From Burkholderiales bacterium (GTDB taxonomy: Bacteria > Pseudomonadota > Gammaproteobacteria > Burkholderiales > Nitrosomonadaceae), in the NCBI GenBank assembly GCA_015075225.1, contig JABTUQ010000003.1, forward strand, positions 1 to 64,000: a stretch of DNA of 64,000 nt, in the 5' to 3' direction. This document shows positions 29,995-40,428 of the stretch, piece after piece. The notes under the pieces were generated by a model. That model ran no database searches. It was not told the origin of the DNA and worked only from the letters and a program-made list of their open reading frames with translations. The first letter of the stretch is position 1. Every line of letters begins with the position of its first letter. The position numbers and the translations under genes are program-made.

Positions 29995-30017
29995 GCTGGG
30001 CAAGGCGGTTGCCCGGC
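29995..30017 (-). terminator. hairpin at the end of alaA
   Basis: Stem GCTGGGCAA / TTGCCCGGC (one G-T pair) with loop ggcgg, starting 3 bases after the alaA stop on the minus strand. The downstream minus-strand sequence is only moderately T-rich, so termination strength is uncertain. Confidence 0.5.
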
Positions 30018-30019
30018 TT

Positions 30020-31279
30020 TTATCCGTGGCCAGACTGGTTGCTGTGGCGGGCGCGGTAGCGATCGAGAAACCGTGCAATGCGGCCGATGGATTCTGTCAG
30101 ATCATCGCTGTTGGGTAAAAAGACGATGCGGAAATGATCGGATTGCGGCCAATTGAATCCGGTTCCTTGCACGATAAGCACTTTTTCTTCCAGCAGCAAA
30201 TTCAGTGCAAATTGCTCATCATCTTCAATCGGGTAATAAGCCAGATCCAGCCGTGGAAACAGATACAGGGCGCTTTGCGGTTTGAAGCAGGTTACACCCG
30301 GAATATCGGTCAGCAGTTTCCAGGCCAGATCACGTTGCCGTTTCAGCCGCCCGGTAGGCATGGTGAGGTCGTGTATGCTTTGATAGCCACCCAGTGCAGT
30401 CTGGATGCCGAATTGCGACGGCACATTGGCACACAGGCGCATCGAAGCCAGCATGTTGAGGCCGGTAATATAGTCGCGTGCATGCGCCTTGTTGCCGGAG
30501 ACCACAGCCCAGCCAGAGCGGAAACCAGCTGCGCGATAGTTTTTGGATAGCCCGTTGAAAGTCACAAACAGGACATCATCGGCAAGTGATGCAACAGAAG
30601 TATGGGTGGCTCCGTCGTAAAGAATCTTGTCATAGATTTCGTCGGCAAAGATGATCAGGTTGTTCTGCCGGGCAATTTCGATAATTTCACGCAGCAAATC
30701 ATCCGGATACAGTGCGCCAGTCGGATTGTTGGGGTTGATGATGGCGATAGCCCGTGTGTTTCTGGCAATTTTTGCCCTGATATCTTGCGGATCGGGTAGC
30801 CAGCCGGATTGCTCGTCACAGGTGTAATGCCGGGCCACGCCGCCCGCAAGCGATACGGCGGCGGTCCACAACGGATAATCCGGCGAGGGTACCAGTACCT
30901 CATCTCCGTTTTCCAGCAATGCCTGTGTGGCCAGCATGATCAGTTCCGATACGCCATTCCCGATGTAGATGTCATCCATCTGCACGTTGGCGATATTTTT
31001 CTCCTGTGTGTAGTGCATGATGGCCTTGCGGGCGGCAAACAATCCCTTGGAATCACAGTAGCCAGATGCGGCAGAAAGATTGCGGATTACATCCTGCAGG
31101 ATCTCGTCCGGTGCCTCGAATCCAAAGGAGGCGGGGTTGCCGATGTTGAGCTTGATGACACGCTGGCCTTCATCCTCCATTTGTCTTGCGCGATCAAGAA
31201 CTGCAATGCGCACAAGAACCGGGCCGCGTATGTAATAGCAGACGTTGTTGAGTTTGCTGGATTTTTTGATGGGTTGCAT
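30020..31279 (-). CDS. alaA: alanine-forming aminotransferase (AlaA/YfbQ type)
   Basis: Class I/II PLP aminotransferase, most like the glutamate-pyruvate transaminase AlaA. I chose the ATG at 31279 (MQPIKKSSKL), because the family starts this way; an ATG 12 codons upstream has no homologous extension. Visible features: LNIGNPASFGF, YIGNGVSELIM, NPNNPTGALY, FADEIYDKILYD, the PLP lysine in NGLSKNYRAAGFRSGW, and FRIVFLPN near the end. In betaproteobacteria it sits upstream of hom, and here all three genes (alaA, hom, thrC) run in the same direction. Confidence 0.92.
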   Translation of the reverse strand: MQPIKKSSKLNNVCYYIRGPVLVRIAVLDRARQMEDEGQRVIKLNIGNPASFGFEAPDEILQDVIRNLSAASGYCDSKGLFAARKAIMHYTQEKNIANVQMDDIYIGNGVSELIMLATQALLENGDEVLVPSPDYPLWTAAVSLAGGVARHYTCDEQSGWLPDPQDIRAKIARNTRAIAIINPNNPTGALYPDDLLREIIEIARQNNLIIFADEIYDKILYDGATHTSVASLADDVLFVTFNGLSKNYRAAGFRSGWAVVSGNKAHARDYITGLNMLASMRLCANVPSQFGIQTALGGYQSIHDLTMPTGRLKRQRDLAWKLLTDIPGVTCFKPQSALYLFPRLDLAYYPIEDDEQFALNLLLEEKVLIVQGTGFNWPQSDHFRIVFLPNSDDLTESIGRIARFLDRYRARHSNQSGHG

Positions 31280-31416
31280 GGATGGTTTGAAGATGTTTGG
31301 TACGAAAAAAAGCATACCATGTTACGCTAGTCTTCGTTCGGGTGAAAATGGCTGTGAGTGCGGCCTGCACTGCCCGGCTTGCAATAAAATAAATTTTTTC
31401 GTCATGAGGAGTTTCC

Positions 31417-31800
31417 ATGAAGCTGCATCTTTCGGGCCAAGCCGGTTTGAATATGTTTTCCGGCTATGGAGAAGGTTATGTCGCTGTCAATCAGATGAGG
31501 TACACCAGCAACATGATTGTGCTGCCAAACCGGATTATCGAAAACTGGCAGGCAAGTAGTGTTGATTCTCTGGGTGTCGAGCATCTGGATCCATTGCTGG
31601 TCATGCAGCCAGAGATCATTTTGCTCGGAACAGGGTCTATATTGCGGTTCCCGGCTGCATCATTGATGCGAACGATTCTTTCCCGTGGCATCGGATTCGA
31701 AGTGATGGATACGCAGGCAACTTGCAGAACCTACAATATCCTGTCATCGGAAGGCAGGCATGTGGCGGCTGCAATACTGATTCAATCTGTTGGCGCATAG
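31417..31800 (+). CDS. Mth938-like (DUF498/NDUFAF3-type) domain protein
   Basis: 127 residues forming one Mth938-like fold: NVNQ-like N-terminal strand, then ITSNMIVLP-type segment (YTSNMIVLPNRIIENW), PEIILLGTG, and GIGFEVMDTQATCRTYNILSSEGRHVAAAIL. Eukaryotic relatives assist complex I assembly; the bacterial role is unknown. A ribosome site GAGGAG lies just before the ATG. It is divergent from alaA and separated by about 140 bases. Confidence 0.88.
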   Translation: MKLHLSGQAGLNMFSGYGEGYVAVNQMRYTSNMIVLPNRIIENWQASSVDSLGVEHLDPLLVMQPEIILLGTGSILRFPAASLMRTILSRGIGFEVMDTQATCRTYNILSSEGRHVAAAILIQSVGA

Positions 31801-31828
31801 CCGGTGTGGGGTTTTTATTTCTGCTGTG

Positions 31829-31968
31829 GGAACCTCTGAAAAACGTCAGCGAGATAGTCAGTTCATAGTGGAAATTGGAGAAAAAGCGGGATTTATACAT
31901 AATAAATGCGCATTCTTAGCCGATTTCTAACGCAAAAATGACAACGTAGGTGGTTTTTCAGAGGTTCC
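31829..31968 (-). repeat. MITE copy 2, 140 bp
   Basis: The termini GGAACCTCTGAAAAAC and GGTTTTTCAGAGGTTCC match those of the copy at 5350, and the length is identical. Its interior aligns with copy 1 when reverse-complemented. The flanks TGTG and TTTG are only a near match, so the target duplication is imperfect. It lies between the Mth938-like gene and ppsA, where it may affect ppsA expression. Confidence 0.85.
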
Positions 31969-32030
31969 TTTGATCAAAAAAAGAAGAGGGTGTTGTATGC
32001 GCCATCCTGTTCTACAACGGAGGATAAATA

Positions 32031-34403
32031 ATGATGAATCATTCTGATTACATTTTGTGGCTGGATCAGGTGGGCATGAGCGATATAGCGAGTGTAGGCG
32101 GCAAAAATGCCTCATTGGGCGAGATGATCGGAAACCTGGCCCGTGCCGGGGTGAAAGTGCCGGGTGGATTTGCCACAACGACACATGCTTATCGTGAGTT
32201 TCTCGAAACCAATAATCTGGATGATCGTGTCAACGCCTTGCTGGCCGGGTTGGATGTGGATGATGTAGAAGCCCTGGCTGCGACGGGCAAGCAGATTCGC
32301 TCTTTGCTGCTGGCTGCACCATTACCAGATGGATTGCTGAAAGCCGTGACGCAGGGATATGAAAAACTCGTGAACGATATTGGTGAGCATATCTCCTTTG
32401 CTGTGCGTTCATCGGCAACTGCGGAGGATTTGGCTGATGCTTCCTTTGCCGGTCAGCAGGAAACATTGCTGAATGTACATGGGATTGAAAACCTGATCGA
32501 TGCTATCAGGAGGGTGTTTGCTTCGCTTTATAACGACCGGGCCATTGCCTATCGGGTTCATCACGGATTTCGTCATGATCAGGTGTTTTTGTCTGCCGGT
32601 GTGCAAAGAATGGTGCGTAGTGACCAGGGCGCTAGCGGCGTGGTGTTTACGCTTGATACCGAATCCGGTTTTCGTGAGGTGGTGTTCATCACCTCCGCCT
32701 ATGGTCTGGGTGAAACCGTGGTTCAAGGTGCAGTCAATCCAGATGAATTCATTGTTTATAAACGGAATCTGGAAATCGGATTGCCAGCAATCCTCTCTCG
32801 CCGGCTAGGAGCGAAGGCGATCGAGATGATCTACAGTGATGGGCAGACAGGGCAGGCTACCGAAATTCGCCCGGTTTCACCGGAACGAAGCCAGCGTTTC
32901 AGTTTGCCGGATGAACAGATCGAATCACTGGCGCGGCAGGCGGTGATTATAGAGCGGCACTACAATCGTCCGATGGATATTGAATGGGCGCTTGATGGCA
33001 CGGATGGTCAGATTTATATAGTCCAGGCGCGTCCTGAAACGGTGAAAAGCCTTGCTGGACAATCAATCGAGCAGTTTCGCCTGAGCGAACGCAGCCGTGT
33101 GCTGGTCCAGGGGCGTGCGATTGGCCAGAAAATTGGGCAAGGCAAGGCGCGAGTGATCCTGGGTGCTGCGCAAATGTCGGAAGTGCAGCCGGGTGATGTG
33201 CTGGTAACAGACATGACCGACCCTGACTGGGAGCCGATCATGAAACGCGCTGCGGCGATTGTGACCAATCGAGGCGGGCGCACCTGTCATGCAGCAATTG
33301 TTGCACGGGAACTGGGCATCCCGGCAGTGGTTGGTTGTGGTCATGCAACAGAACATATTAATAATGATCAGGAGGTAACCATATCCTGCGCCGAAGGAGA
33401 TGCAGGTTTTGTTTACGAGGGCCTACTTCCTTTTCAACGCCTGGCTTCGGAGGTGGAGAGTTTACCCGGGCTTCCAGTCAAGATGATGCTGAATATCGGT
33501 AATCCGTCACAGGCTTTTACTTTTGCACACTTGCCTAATAATGGCGTGGGGCTGGCGCGTCTGGAGTTTATTGTTAATAACAGTATTGGTGTCCATCCCA
33601 AGGCTCTGCTGGGATTCGATACGTTGCCGGATGATTTGCAGGCGGTGATCAGGAAGCGAATGGCGGGCTACTCTGATCCAGTGTCTTTTTATGTGGAAAA
33701 ACTGGTGGAAGGAATTGCCACGCTGGCAGCTGCTTTTCATCCCAATCCCGTAATTGTGCGTTTGTCTGATTTCAAATCCAATGAATATGCCAACCTGATT
33801 GCCGGTGACCGTTTCGAGCCTCATGAAGAAAATCCGATGATCGGATTTCGGGGAACCTCGCGTTACCTGGCTGATTCTTTCCGGGACTGTTTCGAACTGG
33901 AATGCCGGGCTTTACGCAAGGTGCGGGATGCAATGGGATTGGCCAATGTCGAAGTGATGGTTCCCTTCTGCCGCACGCTGGAAGAAGCGCAGCAAATCAC
34001 TGAATTACTGGCGGCTAATGGATTGAAACGCGGTAATAATGGGCTGCGGCTGATCATGATGTGCGAAATTCCTTCCAATGCTGTACTGGCTGAAGAATTT
34101 CTTGAATATTTTGATGGATTCTCGATTGGATCGAATGATATGACCCAGCTGGTGCTTGGCTTGGATCGTGATTCCGGGCTGGTTGCGCATTTGTTCGATG
34201 AGCGTAATCCTGCAGTCAAGCGATTGCTGAAGATGGCCATTGATGCCTGTCATAAACAGGGGAAATATGTTGGCATTTGTGGCCAAGCACCTTCCGATTA
34301 TCCGGATTTTGCCCGCTGGCTGGTTGAACAGGGTATCAGCAGCCTGTCGCTCAATCAGGATACGATAGTGGATACCTGGTTGTACCTGGCTGGCAAGGAG
34401 TAG
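32031..34403 (+). CDS. ppsA: phosphoenolpyruvate synthase
   Basis: Makes PEP, AMP and phosphate from pyruvate and ATP. 790 residues, full length. The N-terminal ATP-grasp part has [12 protein letters not shown] and [20 protein letters not shown]. The phosphohistidine domain has [21 protein letters not shown] (catalytic His in TCHA). The C-terminal PEP-binding barrel has [29 protein letters not shown] and the catalytic Cys in [10 protein letters not shown] ribosome site GGAGGAT precedes two adjacent ATGs (32031, 32034). In an autotroph it supports gluconeogenesis from pyruvate. ppsR follows 5 bases later. Confidence 0.97.
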   Translation: MMNHSDYILWLDQVGMSDIASVGGKNASLGEMIGNLARAGVKVPGGFATTTHAYREFLETNNLDDRVNALLAGLDVDDVEALAATGKQIRSLLLAAPLPDGLLKAVTQGYEKLVNDIGEHISFAVRSSATAEDLADASFAGQQETLLNVHGIENLIDAIRRVFASLYNDRAIAYRVHHGFRHDQVFLSAGVQRMVRSDQGASGVVFTLDTESGFREVVFITSAYGLGETVVQGAVNPDEFIVYKRNLEIGLPAILSRRLGAKAIEMIYSDGQTGQATEIRPVSPERSQRFSLPDEQIESLARQAVIIERHYNRPMDIEWALDGTDGQIYIVQARPETVKSLAGQSIEQFRLSERSRVLVQGRAIGQKIGQGKARVILGAAQMSEVQPGDVLVTDMTDPDWEPIMKRAAAIVTNRGGRTCHAAIVARELGIPAVVGCGHATEHINNDQEVTISCAEGDAGFVYEGLLPFQRLASEVESLPGLPVKMMLNIGNPSQAFTFAHLPNNGVGLARLEFIVNNSIGVHPKALLGFDTLPDDLQAVIRKRMAGYSDPVSFYVEKLVEGIATLAAAFHPNPVIVRLSDFKSNEYANLIAGDRFEPHEENPMIGFRGTSRYLADSFRDCFELECRALRKVRDAMGLANVEVMVPFCRTLEEAQQITELLAANGLKRGNNGLRLIMMCEIPSNAVLAEEFLEYFDGFSIGSNDMTQLVLGLDRDSGLVAHLFDERNPAVKRLLKMAIDACHKQGKYVGICGQAPSDYPDFARWLVEQGISSLSLNQDTIVDTWLYLAGKE

Positions 34404-34408
34404 GAACA

Positions 34409-35236
34409 ATGCGGCAGCGCAGCGTATTTTTCTTGTCCGATCGCACGGGGATTACTGCCGAAACGCTGGGCCACAGCCTGCTTACCCAATTCGATGGAAT
34501 CGAGTGGAACAAGCACTATGCTGCTTTCCTGGATAGCGCCGAAAAGGTGCGGGCAACCATTGAGCAGATCAACGGTTCTGCGAAACAGGAAGGACAGCCA
34601 CCACTGGTGTTCAGTACGTTGCTGGATCCGGTGATACTCGCCGCCATTCGTCAGGCGGATTGCATCCTTTTTGATTTTTTCGAGATGTGTCTGGGTACAC
34701 TCGAGACGGTATTGCAGCAACCACCTGCGCGCATGCCCGGGCGTTCTCATGTTCTCAGGCAGGATGCTTCCTATTTCAAGCGTATTGCTGCGATTCAGTA
34801 TGCACTCAACAGCGATGATGGCGCAAATGCCAGGATACTTGCCGATGCCGATGTAATATTGGTGGGTGTTTCGCGCACAGGCAAGACTCCGGTTTGTGTC
34901 TACCTTGCCTTGCAGTATGGTGTGCTCGCAGCCAATTACCCGCTTACGCCGGAAGATATGACCTCCACGCAACTCCCGCCATTATTGCAGCCGCTCTGTA
35001 AAAATCTGTTCGGATTGACCTTGAGCACTTCAAGGCTTTGCTCCATACGGGAGGAACGTTATCCTGGTAGCCAGTATGCCTCGTTTGCAGAATGCCAGCG
35101 CGAGCTTCAATGGCAGAATGAGTTATACAAACGATTTAGCATTCCTTCTATAGACACGACGGGTGTATCAATAGAAGAGATCAGTGCCTCAATTATCGAT
35201 CAGGTCCATTTGGAACGACGGCAGCATGGAACCTGA
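34409..35236 (+). CDS. ppsR: PEP synthase regulatory protein (bifunctional kinase/phosphorylase)
   Basis: 275 residues of the DUF299/PSRP family, which inactivates PEP synthase by ADP-dependent threonine phosphorylation and reactivates it by phosphate-dependent removal. The family opening FFLSDRTGITAETLGHSLL and the P-loop VGVSRTGKTPVCVYLA (about 150-166) are clear, followed by ANYPLTPEDM. Its position directly after ppsA fits its substrate. The predicted target in PpsA is the Thr next to the catalytic His (RTCHA). Confidence 0.95.
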   Translation: MRQRSVFFLSDRTGITAETLGHSLLTQFDGIEWNKHYAAFLDSAEKVRATIEQINGSAKQEGQPPLVFSTLLDPVILAAIRQADCILFDFFEMCLGTLETVLQQPPARMPGRSHVLRQDASYFKRIAAIQYALNSDDGANARILADADVILVGVSRTGKTPVCVYLALQYGVLAANYPLTPEDMTSTQLPPLLQPLCKNLFGLTLSTSRLCSIREERYPGSQYASFAECQRELQWQNELYKRFSIPSIDTTGVSIEEISASIIDQVHLERRQHGT

Positions 35237-35288
35237 TTTGTACAAAGGCTGGTTTTAGCGGCTAGCGACACCGTGATAATACCGGGCT

Positions 35289-35813
35289 TTAAATTCTGAC
35301 CGACTTCCAGTATCTGGATTTCCAGTAAGTATCGTCCAGTTGGGATATCGTCACGCCCTGGCTGGTTGAGACATGTAGAAATTGTCTGTTTTCAACATAA
35401 ATCCCTACATGCTGGGAATTTCTACCCGTTCTGAAGAATACCAGGTCGCCTGGCATCAATCCATTTTGGCTGATTTCATTACCCAGATTGGCTTGTGAAA
35501 GAGCTGTCCTGGGGAGTGTCATGCCAAATTCTTGCTCGTAAATAATCTTGACGAGTGCCGAGCAATCGATTCCAGAATGATCCGACCCACCTAGCCGATA
35601 ACGAACTCCGCGCCATTCTTCGTATTGGCTGTACAGACGATCCCGTACAAAATAAGAATATGGATTGTGTTTTGGAGTCTCTTCTGAAGGGTTGAGTCGT
35701 GATTTATGCCAATGACGTGAAATTTTTTCCTGATTTTTTTCTCTTGGTACGGTGTTGCATCCCACTATCTTGCCAACGCTGAGCAACAGAATGACAATGT
35801 GTTTTAAGGACAT
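35289..35813 (-). CDS. NlpC/P60 family lipoprotein, probable peptidoglycan endopeptidase
   Basis: 174 residues: a lipoprotein signal ending KIVGC (Cys19), a linker, then an NlpC/P60 cysteine peptidase domain with Cys84 (GIDCSALVKI), His135 (SQHVGIYVE) and His147 (QFLHVSTS). This matches the Spr/MepS group that cuts D-Glu/mDAP peptide cross-links, allowing wall growth. The protein is likely anchored in the outer membrane. The start is the ATG that begins a proper signal peptide. Neighbours are convergent (ppsR) and codirectional (glnS). Confidence 0.9.
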   Translation of the reverse strand: MSLKHIVILLLSVGKIVGCNTVPREKNQEKISRHWHKSRLNPSEETPKHNPYSYFVRDRLYSQYEEWRGVRYRLGGSDHSGIDCSALVKIIYEQEFGMTLPRTALSQANLGNEISQNGLMPGDLVFFRTGRNSQHVGIYVENRQFLHVSTSQGVTISQLDDTYWKSRYWKSVRI

Positions 35814-35948
35814 TTTTTCAATTCGTGTTGTTAAAAACGGAGGTCGAGTATAACAAGAAAATAACCGGTTTGTGGAACAAGTAAGGGTATTTCCAGAGTT
35901 TATTTTGGGATTTTGTTGGTATGCTAATGTATTTGTAGTTGTTATTTT

Positions 35949-37646
35949 TTATTTGTTTATTGTTGATTTGTTGGATATTTTTTCCCAGGTGTTGCGCAGT
36001 GATGCGGTGCGGTTGAATACTGGTTTTTCTGGTTTGGTATCTATCGGATCTGCCACGAAATAGCCATGACGTTCGAATTGGAATTGTTGTTCCGGTAGTG
36101 CGTTGCATAACGCGGGCTCGACATAACCGGTAATAATTCGTTTTGAATCTGGATTCAATGAAGTTTTGAAATCCTTGCCTTCCGCATCGGGGTGTGGATC
36201 AGTAAACAGGCGATCATACAATCTGATTTCAACTGCTTTGGCGTGTGTGGTGGATAACCAGTGGATATTGCCGCGCACTTTCCGTGTTTCAGCTCCGGCG
36301 GTGCCGCTTTTGGTATCCGGATCATACATGCAGTGGATTTCCAGGATTTTTCCCTGGTCATCCTTGACGAGATGGGTGCATTTTACGATGAATGCATAGC
36401 GCAACCGTACTTCCGTACCGGGTGTCAGGCGGAAAAAGCCTTTTTCCGGGATTTCCATGAAATCTTCACGATCGATATAAAGCCGTTTTGTCAGAAGTAG
36501 CTCGCGTGTGCCGAGCTCGGGTTTTTGCGGGTGATTAGGTGCATGACAAATTTCTTCATGATCTTCCGCAAAATTATCGATAACCAGCAATACCGGATCA
36601 AGCACGGCAATGCGACGCAGGGCGTGCTCGTTGAGATCTTCGCGCAGACAATCTTCTAAAATGGCCATGTCAATCCAGGAATCTGCCTTGCTGATACCGA
36701 TGCGCTCGGCGAATAACCGGATTGCGGCAGGTGTATAGCCCCGTCGGCGCAAGCCAGCCAGTGTATTCATGCGCGGATCATCCCAGCCATCCACCAGTTT
36801 GTTTTCCACCAGATCAATCAGCTTGCGCTTGCTCATCACGCTATAGGTGAGATTAAGACGGGCAAATTCTATTTGCTGCGGGTGACAAGGAACCTTTTCA
36901 GTCAGCTGATCTAGCACCCAGTCATACAGCGGCCGATGATCTTCGAACTCCAGTGTGCAAAGCGAATGGGTAATATGCTCCAGTGCATCGGAAATGCAGT
37001 GTGTGTAATCGTACATGGGGTAGATGCACCATTTATCCCCCGTGCGCTGGTGATGGATATGGCGGATGCGGTAAATGACCGGGTCGCGTAGATTGATATT
37101 GGGTGAGGCCATATCGATTTTGGCACGCAGTACATGCGCGCCATCGGCGAATTCCCCGGCCCGCATGCGCCGGAACAGATCAAGATTTTCTTCTGCTGGG
37201 CGATTCCGATAGGGGCTGTTCGTGCCTGCTTCGGTCAGGGTGCCGCGCAATTTTCTGATTTCGTCAGCAGGTAGGCTGTCCACATACGCCTTGTCCCGCA
37301 TGATCAGATATTCTGCAAATTCGTATAATCGGTCGAAGTAATCGGAGGCATAGTAAAGATGCTCCTTCCAGTCAAAACCCAGCCAGCGTACTGATTCGAT
37401 GATGGCATCGACGTATTCCTGGGCTTCTTTTTCCGGGTTTGTATCGTCGAATCGTAGATGGCAGATGCCGTTGTATTCAAGGGCAAGGCCAAAGTTCAGA
37501 CAAATGCTTTTTGCATGGCCAATATGCAGATAACCGTTGGGTTCGGGAGGGAAACGTGTTTCCACGCGACCGTTCCATTTGCCGGTGCGGTTGTCTTCTT
37601 CAATGATATTGCGAATAAAGTGGGTCGGTGTAGAAGGTGTGTTCAC
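35949..37646 (-). CDS. glnS: glutaminyl-tRNA synthetase
   Basis: 565 residues, class I. HIGH signature in [16 protein letters not shown] (about 30-45), KMSKS equivalent in [14 protein letters not shown], plus the typical [11 protein letters not shown] and [22 protein letters not shown] blocks, and a C-terminal anticodon-binding beta-barrel. Its presence beside lysS shows that Gln-tRNA can be made directly here. The transcription start is divergent from lysS, with about 260 bases between start codons. Confidence 0.96.
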   Translation of the reverse strand: MNTPSTPTHFIRNIIEEDNRTGKWNGRVETRFPPEPNGYLHIGHAKSICLNFGLALEYNGICHLRFDDTNPEKEAQEYVDAIIESVRWLGFDWKEHLYYASDYFDRLYEFAEYLIMRDKAYVDSLPADEIRKLRGTLTEAGTNSPYRNRPAEENLDLFRRMRAGEFADGAHVLRAKIDMASPNINLRDPVIYRIRHIHHQRTGDKWCIYPMYDYTHCISDALEHITHSLCTLEFEDHRPLYDWVLDQLTEKVPCHPQQIEFARLNLTYSVMSKRKLIDLVENKLVDGWDDPRMNTLAGLRRRGYTPAAIRLFAERIGISKADSWIDMAILEDCLREDLNEHALRRIAVLDPVLLVIDNFAEDHEEICHAPNHPQKPELGTRELLLTKRLYIDREDFMEIPEKGFFRLTPGTEVRLRYAFIVKCTHLVKDDQGKILEIHCMYDPDTKSGTAGAETRKVRGNIHWLSTTHAKAVEIRLYDRLFTDPHPDAEGKDFKTSLNPDSKRIITGYVEPALCNALPEQQFQFERHGYFVADPIDTKPEKPVFNRTASLRNTWEKISNKSTINK

Positions 37647-37906
37647 AAATAATTATCTATTGGTTTTGTTGGAGTGAATGTTGGTGTTTTTAGCCGGAGT
37701 GAGTGTATGTCCTGCCTGAAAACACTGCTGCATCGCAGATTTCCCATCAAGTGGTTTTTCCTCAGTCCGCTGGAATGATGCAGGTAAAGTAACGATATAA
37801 TACACGCTGATCGGTAGTGTGGCAGCGGCCCAAAGTCCGGGTACTGCTCAACACCGTAACAAAAAAATTGTATACCAATAAAAATTACCAAAAACTTGGA
37901 ATAGAT

Positions 37907-39415
37907 ATGGCCCAGGAAGATATATCCGGTGTTTCCCAGGATGAAAACAGTCTCATTGCAGAGCGGCGCTCAAAATTAGCTGCATTGCGCGAGACTGGCA
38001 ATGCATTCCCGAATGACTATCGCCGGGATACCCTGGCGCGTGTCCTGCATGAAAAATATGATGGCTCTTCCAGAGAAGAACTGGAAAGCAATCAGGTAGA
38101 TGTGAAAGTTGCCGGGCGGATGTTGTTCAAGCGCGTGATGGGCAAGGCTAGCTTTGCAACCATACAGGATATGAGCGGGCGAATTCAGCTCTATATTTCG
38201 AATGACCATACCGGGGAATCCGCGCATGAAGCGTTCAGGCATTATGATCTGGGCGATATTCTCGGAGCGGAAGGTGTTTTGTTCAAAACGAAAACGGATG
38301 AACTCTCCTTGCGGGTGACGCGACTTCATCTCCTGACTAAATCCTTGCGTCCGCTGCCGGAAAAATTTCACGGATTGACCGATCAAGAGCAGAAATACCG
38401 GCGCCGCTACCTTGACCTGATTACCAATGAAGATGCGCGCAAGGTATTTGCAGTTCGTTCGAAAATCATTCAGGCGATCCGTGAGTTTCTCGTCAACCGG
38501 GATTATCTCGAAGTTGAAACACCGATGATGCATGTCATCCCGGGTGGGGCTACTGCACGGCCATTCATCACTCACCATAATGCGCTGGATATGTCGTTGT
38601 ATCTGCGCATTGCGCCGGAGCTTTATCTGAAGCGGCTGGTGGTGGGTGGTATGGAGAAAGTATTTGAAATCAACCGTAACTTCAGGAACGAGGGAATATC
38701 CACTCGCCATAATCCCGAATTTACCATGATGGAATTTTATGAAGCCTATCAGGATTATCATTACCTGATGGATCTGACAGAATCCATGTTGCGTGAAATT
38801 GCGCTGAAAGTGCTGGGAACTACTCGTATTGTCTATCAGCAACGTGAAATGGATCTTGCCCGGCCTTTTGCCCGGTTGACCGTCACGCAGGCTATCCTGA
38901 AATACCATTCCGAATACTCCGAAGCACAGCTTAATAATAAAGATGAATTGATCAAAATTCTGCAGGCGAAGGGAATCGGGTTCAATTCTGGTACCGGGAT
39001 CGGTGGGCTGCAACTGGCTTTATTTGATGAAACGACCGAACATTTGCTGTTCGAACCCGTATTTATCGTTGATTATCCGGCCGAAGTTTCTCCGCTGGCG
39101 CGCCGTAATGATGCCAATCCGGAAGTTACGGATCGCTTTGAGCTTTATATTGCTGGGCGGGAAATTGCAAACGGATTTTCCGAGTTGAATGATCCGGAAG
39201 ATCAGGCTAACCGCTTCCTTGAGCAGGCAAAGGCTAAAGAGGAGGGTGATGTGGAAGCCATGCACTATGACGCTGACTATATCCAGGCTCTGGAATACGG
39301 ATTGCCGCCAACGGCGGGCGAGGGTATTGGTATTGATCGGCTGGTGATGTTGCTGACGGATTCTCCCAGCATCCGTGATGTCATTCTGTTTCCGCAGTTA
39401 CGCAAGGAAGACTGA
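37907..39415 (+). CDS. lysS: lysyl-tRNA synthetase, class II
   Basis: I chose ATG 37907 ([14 protein letters not shown]) because the 30 codons upstream do not look like family sequence. 502 residues: OB-fold anticodon-binding domain ([21 protein letters not shown]), class II motif 1 region ([21 protein letters not shown]), motif 2 ([20 protein letters not shown]) and motif 3 ([22 protein letters not shown]). Full length for bacterial LysS. prfB, often upstream, is absent here. Confidence 0.95.
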   Translation: MAQEDISGVSQDENSLIAERRSKLAALRETGNAFPNDYRRDTLARVLHEKYDGSSREELESNQVDVKVAGRMLFKRVMGKASFATIQDMSGRIQLYISNDHTGESAHEAFRHYDLGDILGAEGVLFKTKTDELSLRVTRLHLLTKSLRPLPEKFHGLTDQEQKYRRRYLDLITNEDARKVFAVRSKIIQAIREFLVNRDYLEVETPMMHVIPGGATARPFITHHNALDMSLYLRIAPELYLKRLVVGGMEKVFEINRNFRNEGISTRHNPEFTMMEFYEAYQDYHYLMDLTESMLREIALKVLGTTRIVYQQREMDLARPFARLTVTQAILKYHSEYSEAQLNNKDELIKILQAKGIGFNSGTGIGGLQLALFDETTEHLLFEPVFIVDYPAEVSPLARRNDANPEVTDRFELYIAGREIANGFSELNDPEDQANRFLEQAKAKEEGDVEAMHYDADYIQALEYGLPPTAGEGIGIDRLVMLLTDSPSIRDVILFPQLRKED

Positions 39416-39500
39416 CGATAACTGCCAATTTCAGTCTGTTTGTTTCCAGAGTGCAGTCCGAGTTGATATAACCCCGGGTTTTCTCAAGCAGTGAATATGA

Positions 39501-40205
39501 TTGCCGATGTGGTACTTCCTATATCAACTCATGGGGTTTGCTATGTCTGGCTGCATATTCCTCCTTCTGGACAAACGGATAGTGATTGCCTTGTTCCTGT
39601 TTATTCGTACAGGGCTCTCTGAAATTGCACTGGCTTCCGGTGTGCGGACAAGCGAGGTTGTGAGCAGCCGGGAAGCGGCCGGATCGTATTCAAAGTTTGG
39701 CCAGCAGGGGGGACCTGCGGGGGAGGTCATTTTTTCTACCAGGGAGGCCGGTAGCAATGAGCGCAGATTGAAACGGCCCGCCTATCGCAGCACCCGCAGT
39801 ACCGATGTTTCCAGACCTGTGTTTGATCCTTCCCGACTTCCGGCTGATTATTGCGCAGTAGTGGAACATATCGCACCCCTTATGCCTAATCCCGTCAATA
39901 GTGGCAATACGGATGCATTTATTTCGGGCACAACTGCAATTCCCCTGGGTAGATCTGGTGGAAATTTTTACACAGAAATCGTTGTTCCGGCTAATAGCGG
40001 CTATACCCCGCCTGAGAGAAACATTGCCGAACCCGTTTATTACAGAATCAGTCTGCTGGCAAATGATGGCAATCGTTATCTAATCAACCAGCAATTCCCT
40101 CCCGCATTCAAACCGGGAGAAACCGTCAGATTCAATGCAAATGGTTTCCCGGAGAAAGCTGATTGTGTGATGCGTCAACCTGATCCGTTTCATCCCGGGC
40201 AGTAA
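39501..40205 (+). CDS. hypothetical exported protein
   Basis: 234 residues, family not recognised. The N-terminus has a hydrophobic leader (FLFIRTGLSEIALAS); an internal ATG at 39543 (MSGCIFLLL) would give a more ordinary signal peptide of about 28 residues. The mature part is rich in S, R and P, then a C-terminal region with PADYCAVVEHIAPLMPN, PVYYRISLLANDGNRYL and FPEKADCVMR, which resembles a small all-beta periplasmic domain with two cysteines. It is likely genus-restricted. Confidence 0.7.
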   Translation: MPMWYFLYQLMGFAMSGCIFLLLDKRIVIALFLFIRTGLSEIALASGVRTSEVVSSREAAGSYSKFGQQGGPAGEVIFSTREAGSNERRLKRPAYRSTRSTDVSRPVFDPSRLPADYCAVVEHIAPLMPNPVNSGNTDAFISGTTAIPLGRSGGNFYTEIVVPANSGYTPPERNIAEPVYYRISLLANDGNRYLINQQFPPAFKPGETVRFNANGFPEKADCVMRQPDPFHPGQ

Positions 40206-40343
40206 TTTTTCCCATGTTCCGTTTCTTCGCGCAGTCCGGAACATCTTTTCTTTTTTGCCTCTTTATTCGAATAAATTCTTTTTTATCAGGGAATAATGCC
40301 CTTTTCCCGTTCCTAAACCGCATTTCTACTCAGTCAAATTGTG

Positions 40344-40379
40344 CATGTGACAAATTGTCGTGCGGCAATTTGTCACATG
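40344..40379. promoter_or_regulatory. long palindrome built from two GACAAATTGTC-type sites, possible operator
   Basis: CATGTGACAAATTG (40344-40357) and CAATTTGTCACATG (40366-40379) are perfect 14-bp inverted arms around an 8-nt spacer. Each arm with part of the spacer resembles the 15-bp palindromes at 19125 and 19258. It lies 50-85 bases before the amidohydrolase start and after an exported-protein gene, so it may control the amidohydrolase. There is no T-run on either side to suggest a terminator. Confidence 0.55.
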
Positions 40380-40428
40380 TTCAACTTCATTTTTTTGATT
40401 TAAATTTCTCGGGAATCAATTACAAATA

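Noticed and set aside
37817-37906. 30 extra residues at the LysS N-terminus
   Set aside because: Upstream part is not like LysS; ATG 37907 gives a normal length.
37976-39013. 345-codon minus-strand reading inside lysS
   Set aside because: Long, but fully antisense to lysS and without any family motif; codon bias of lysS explains it.
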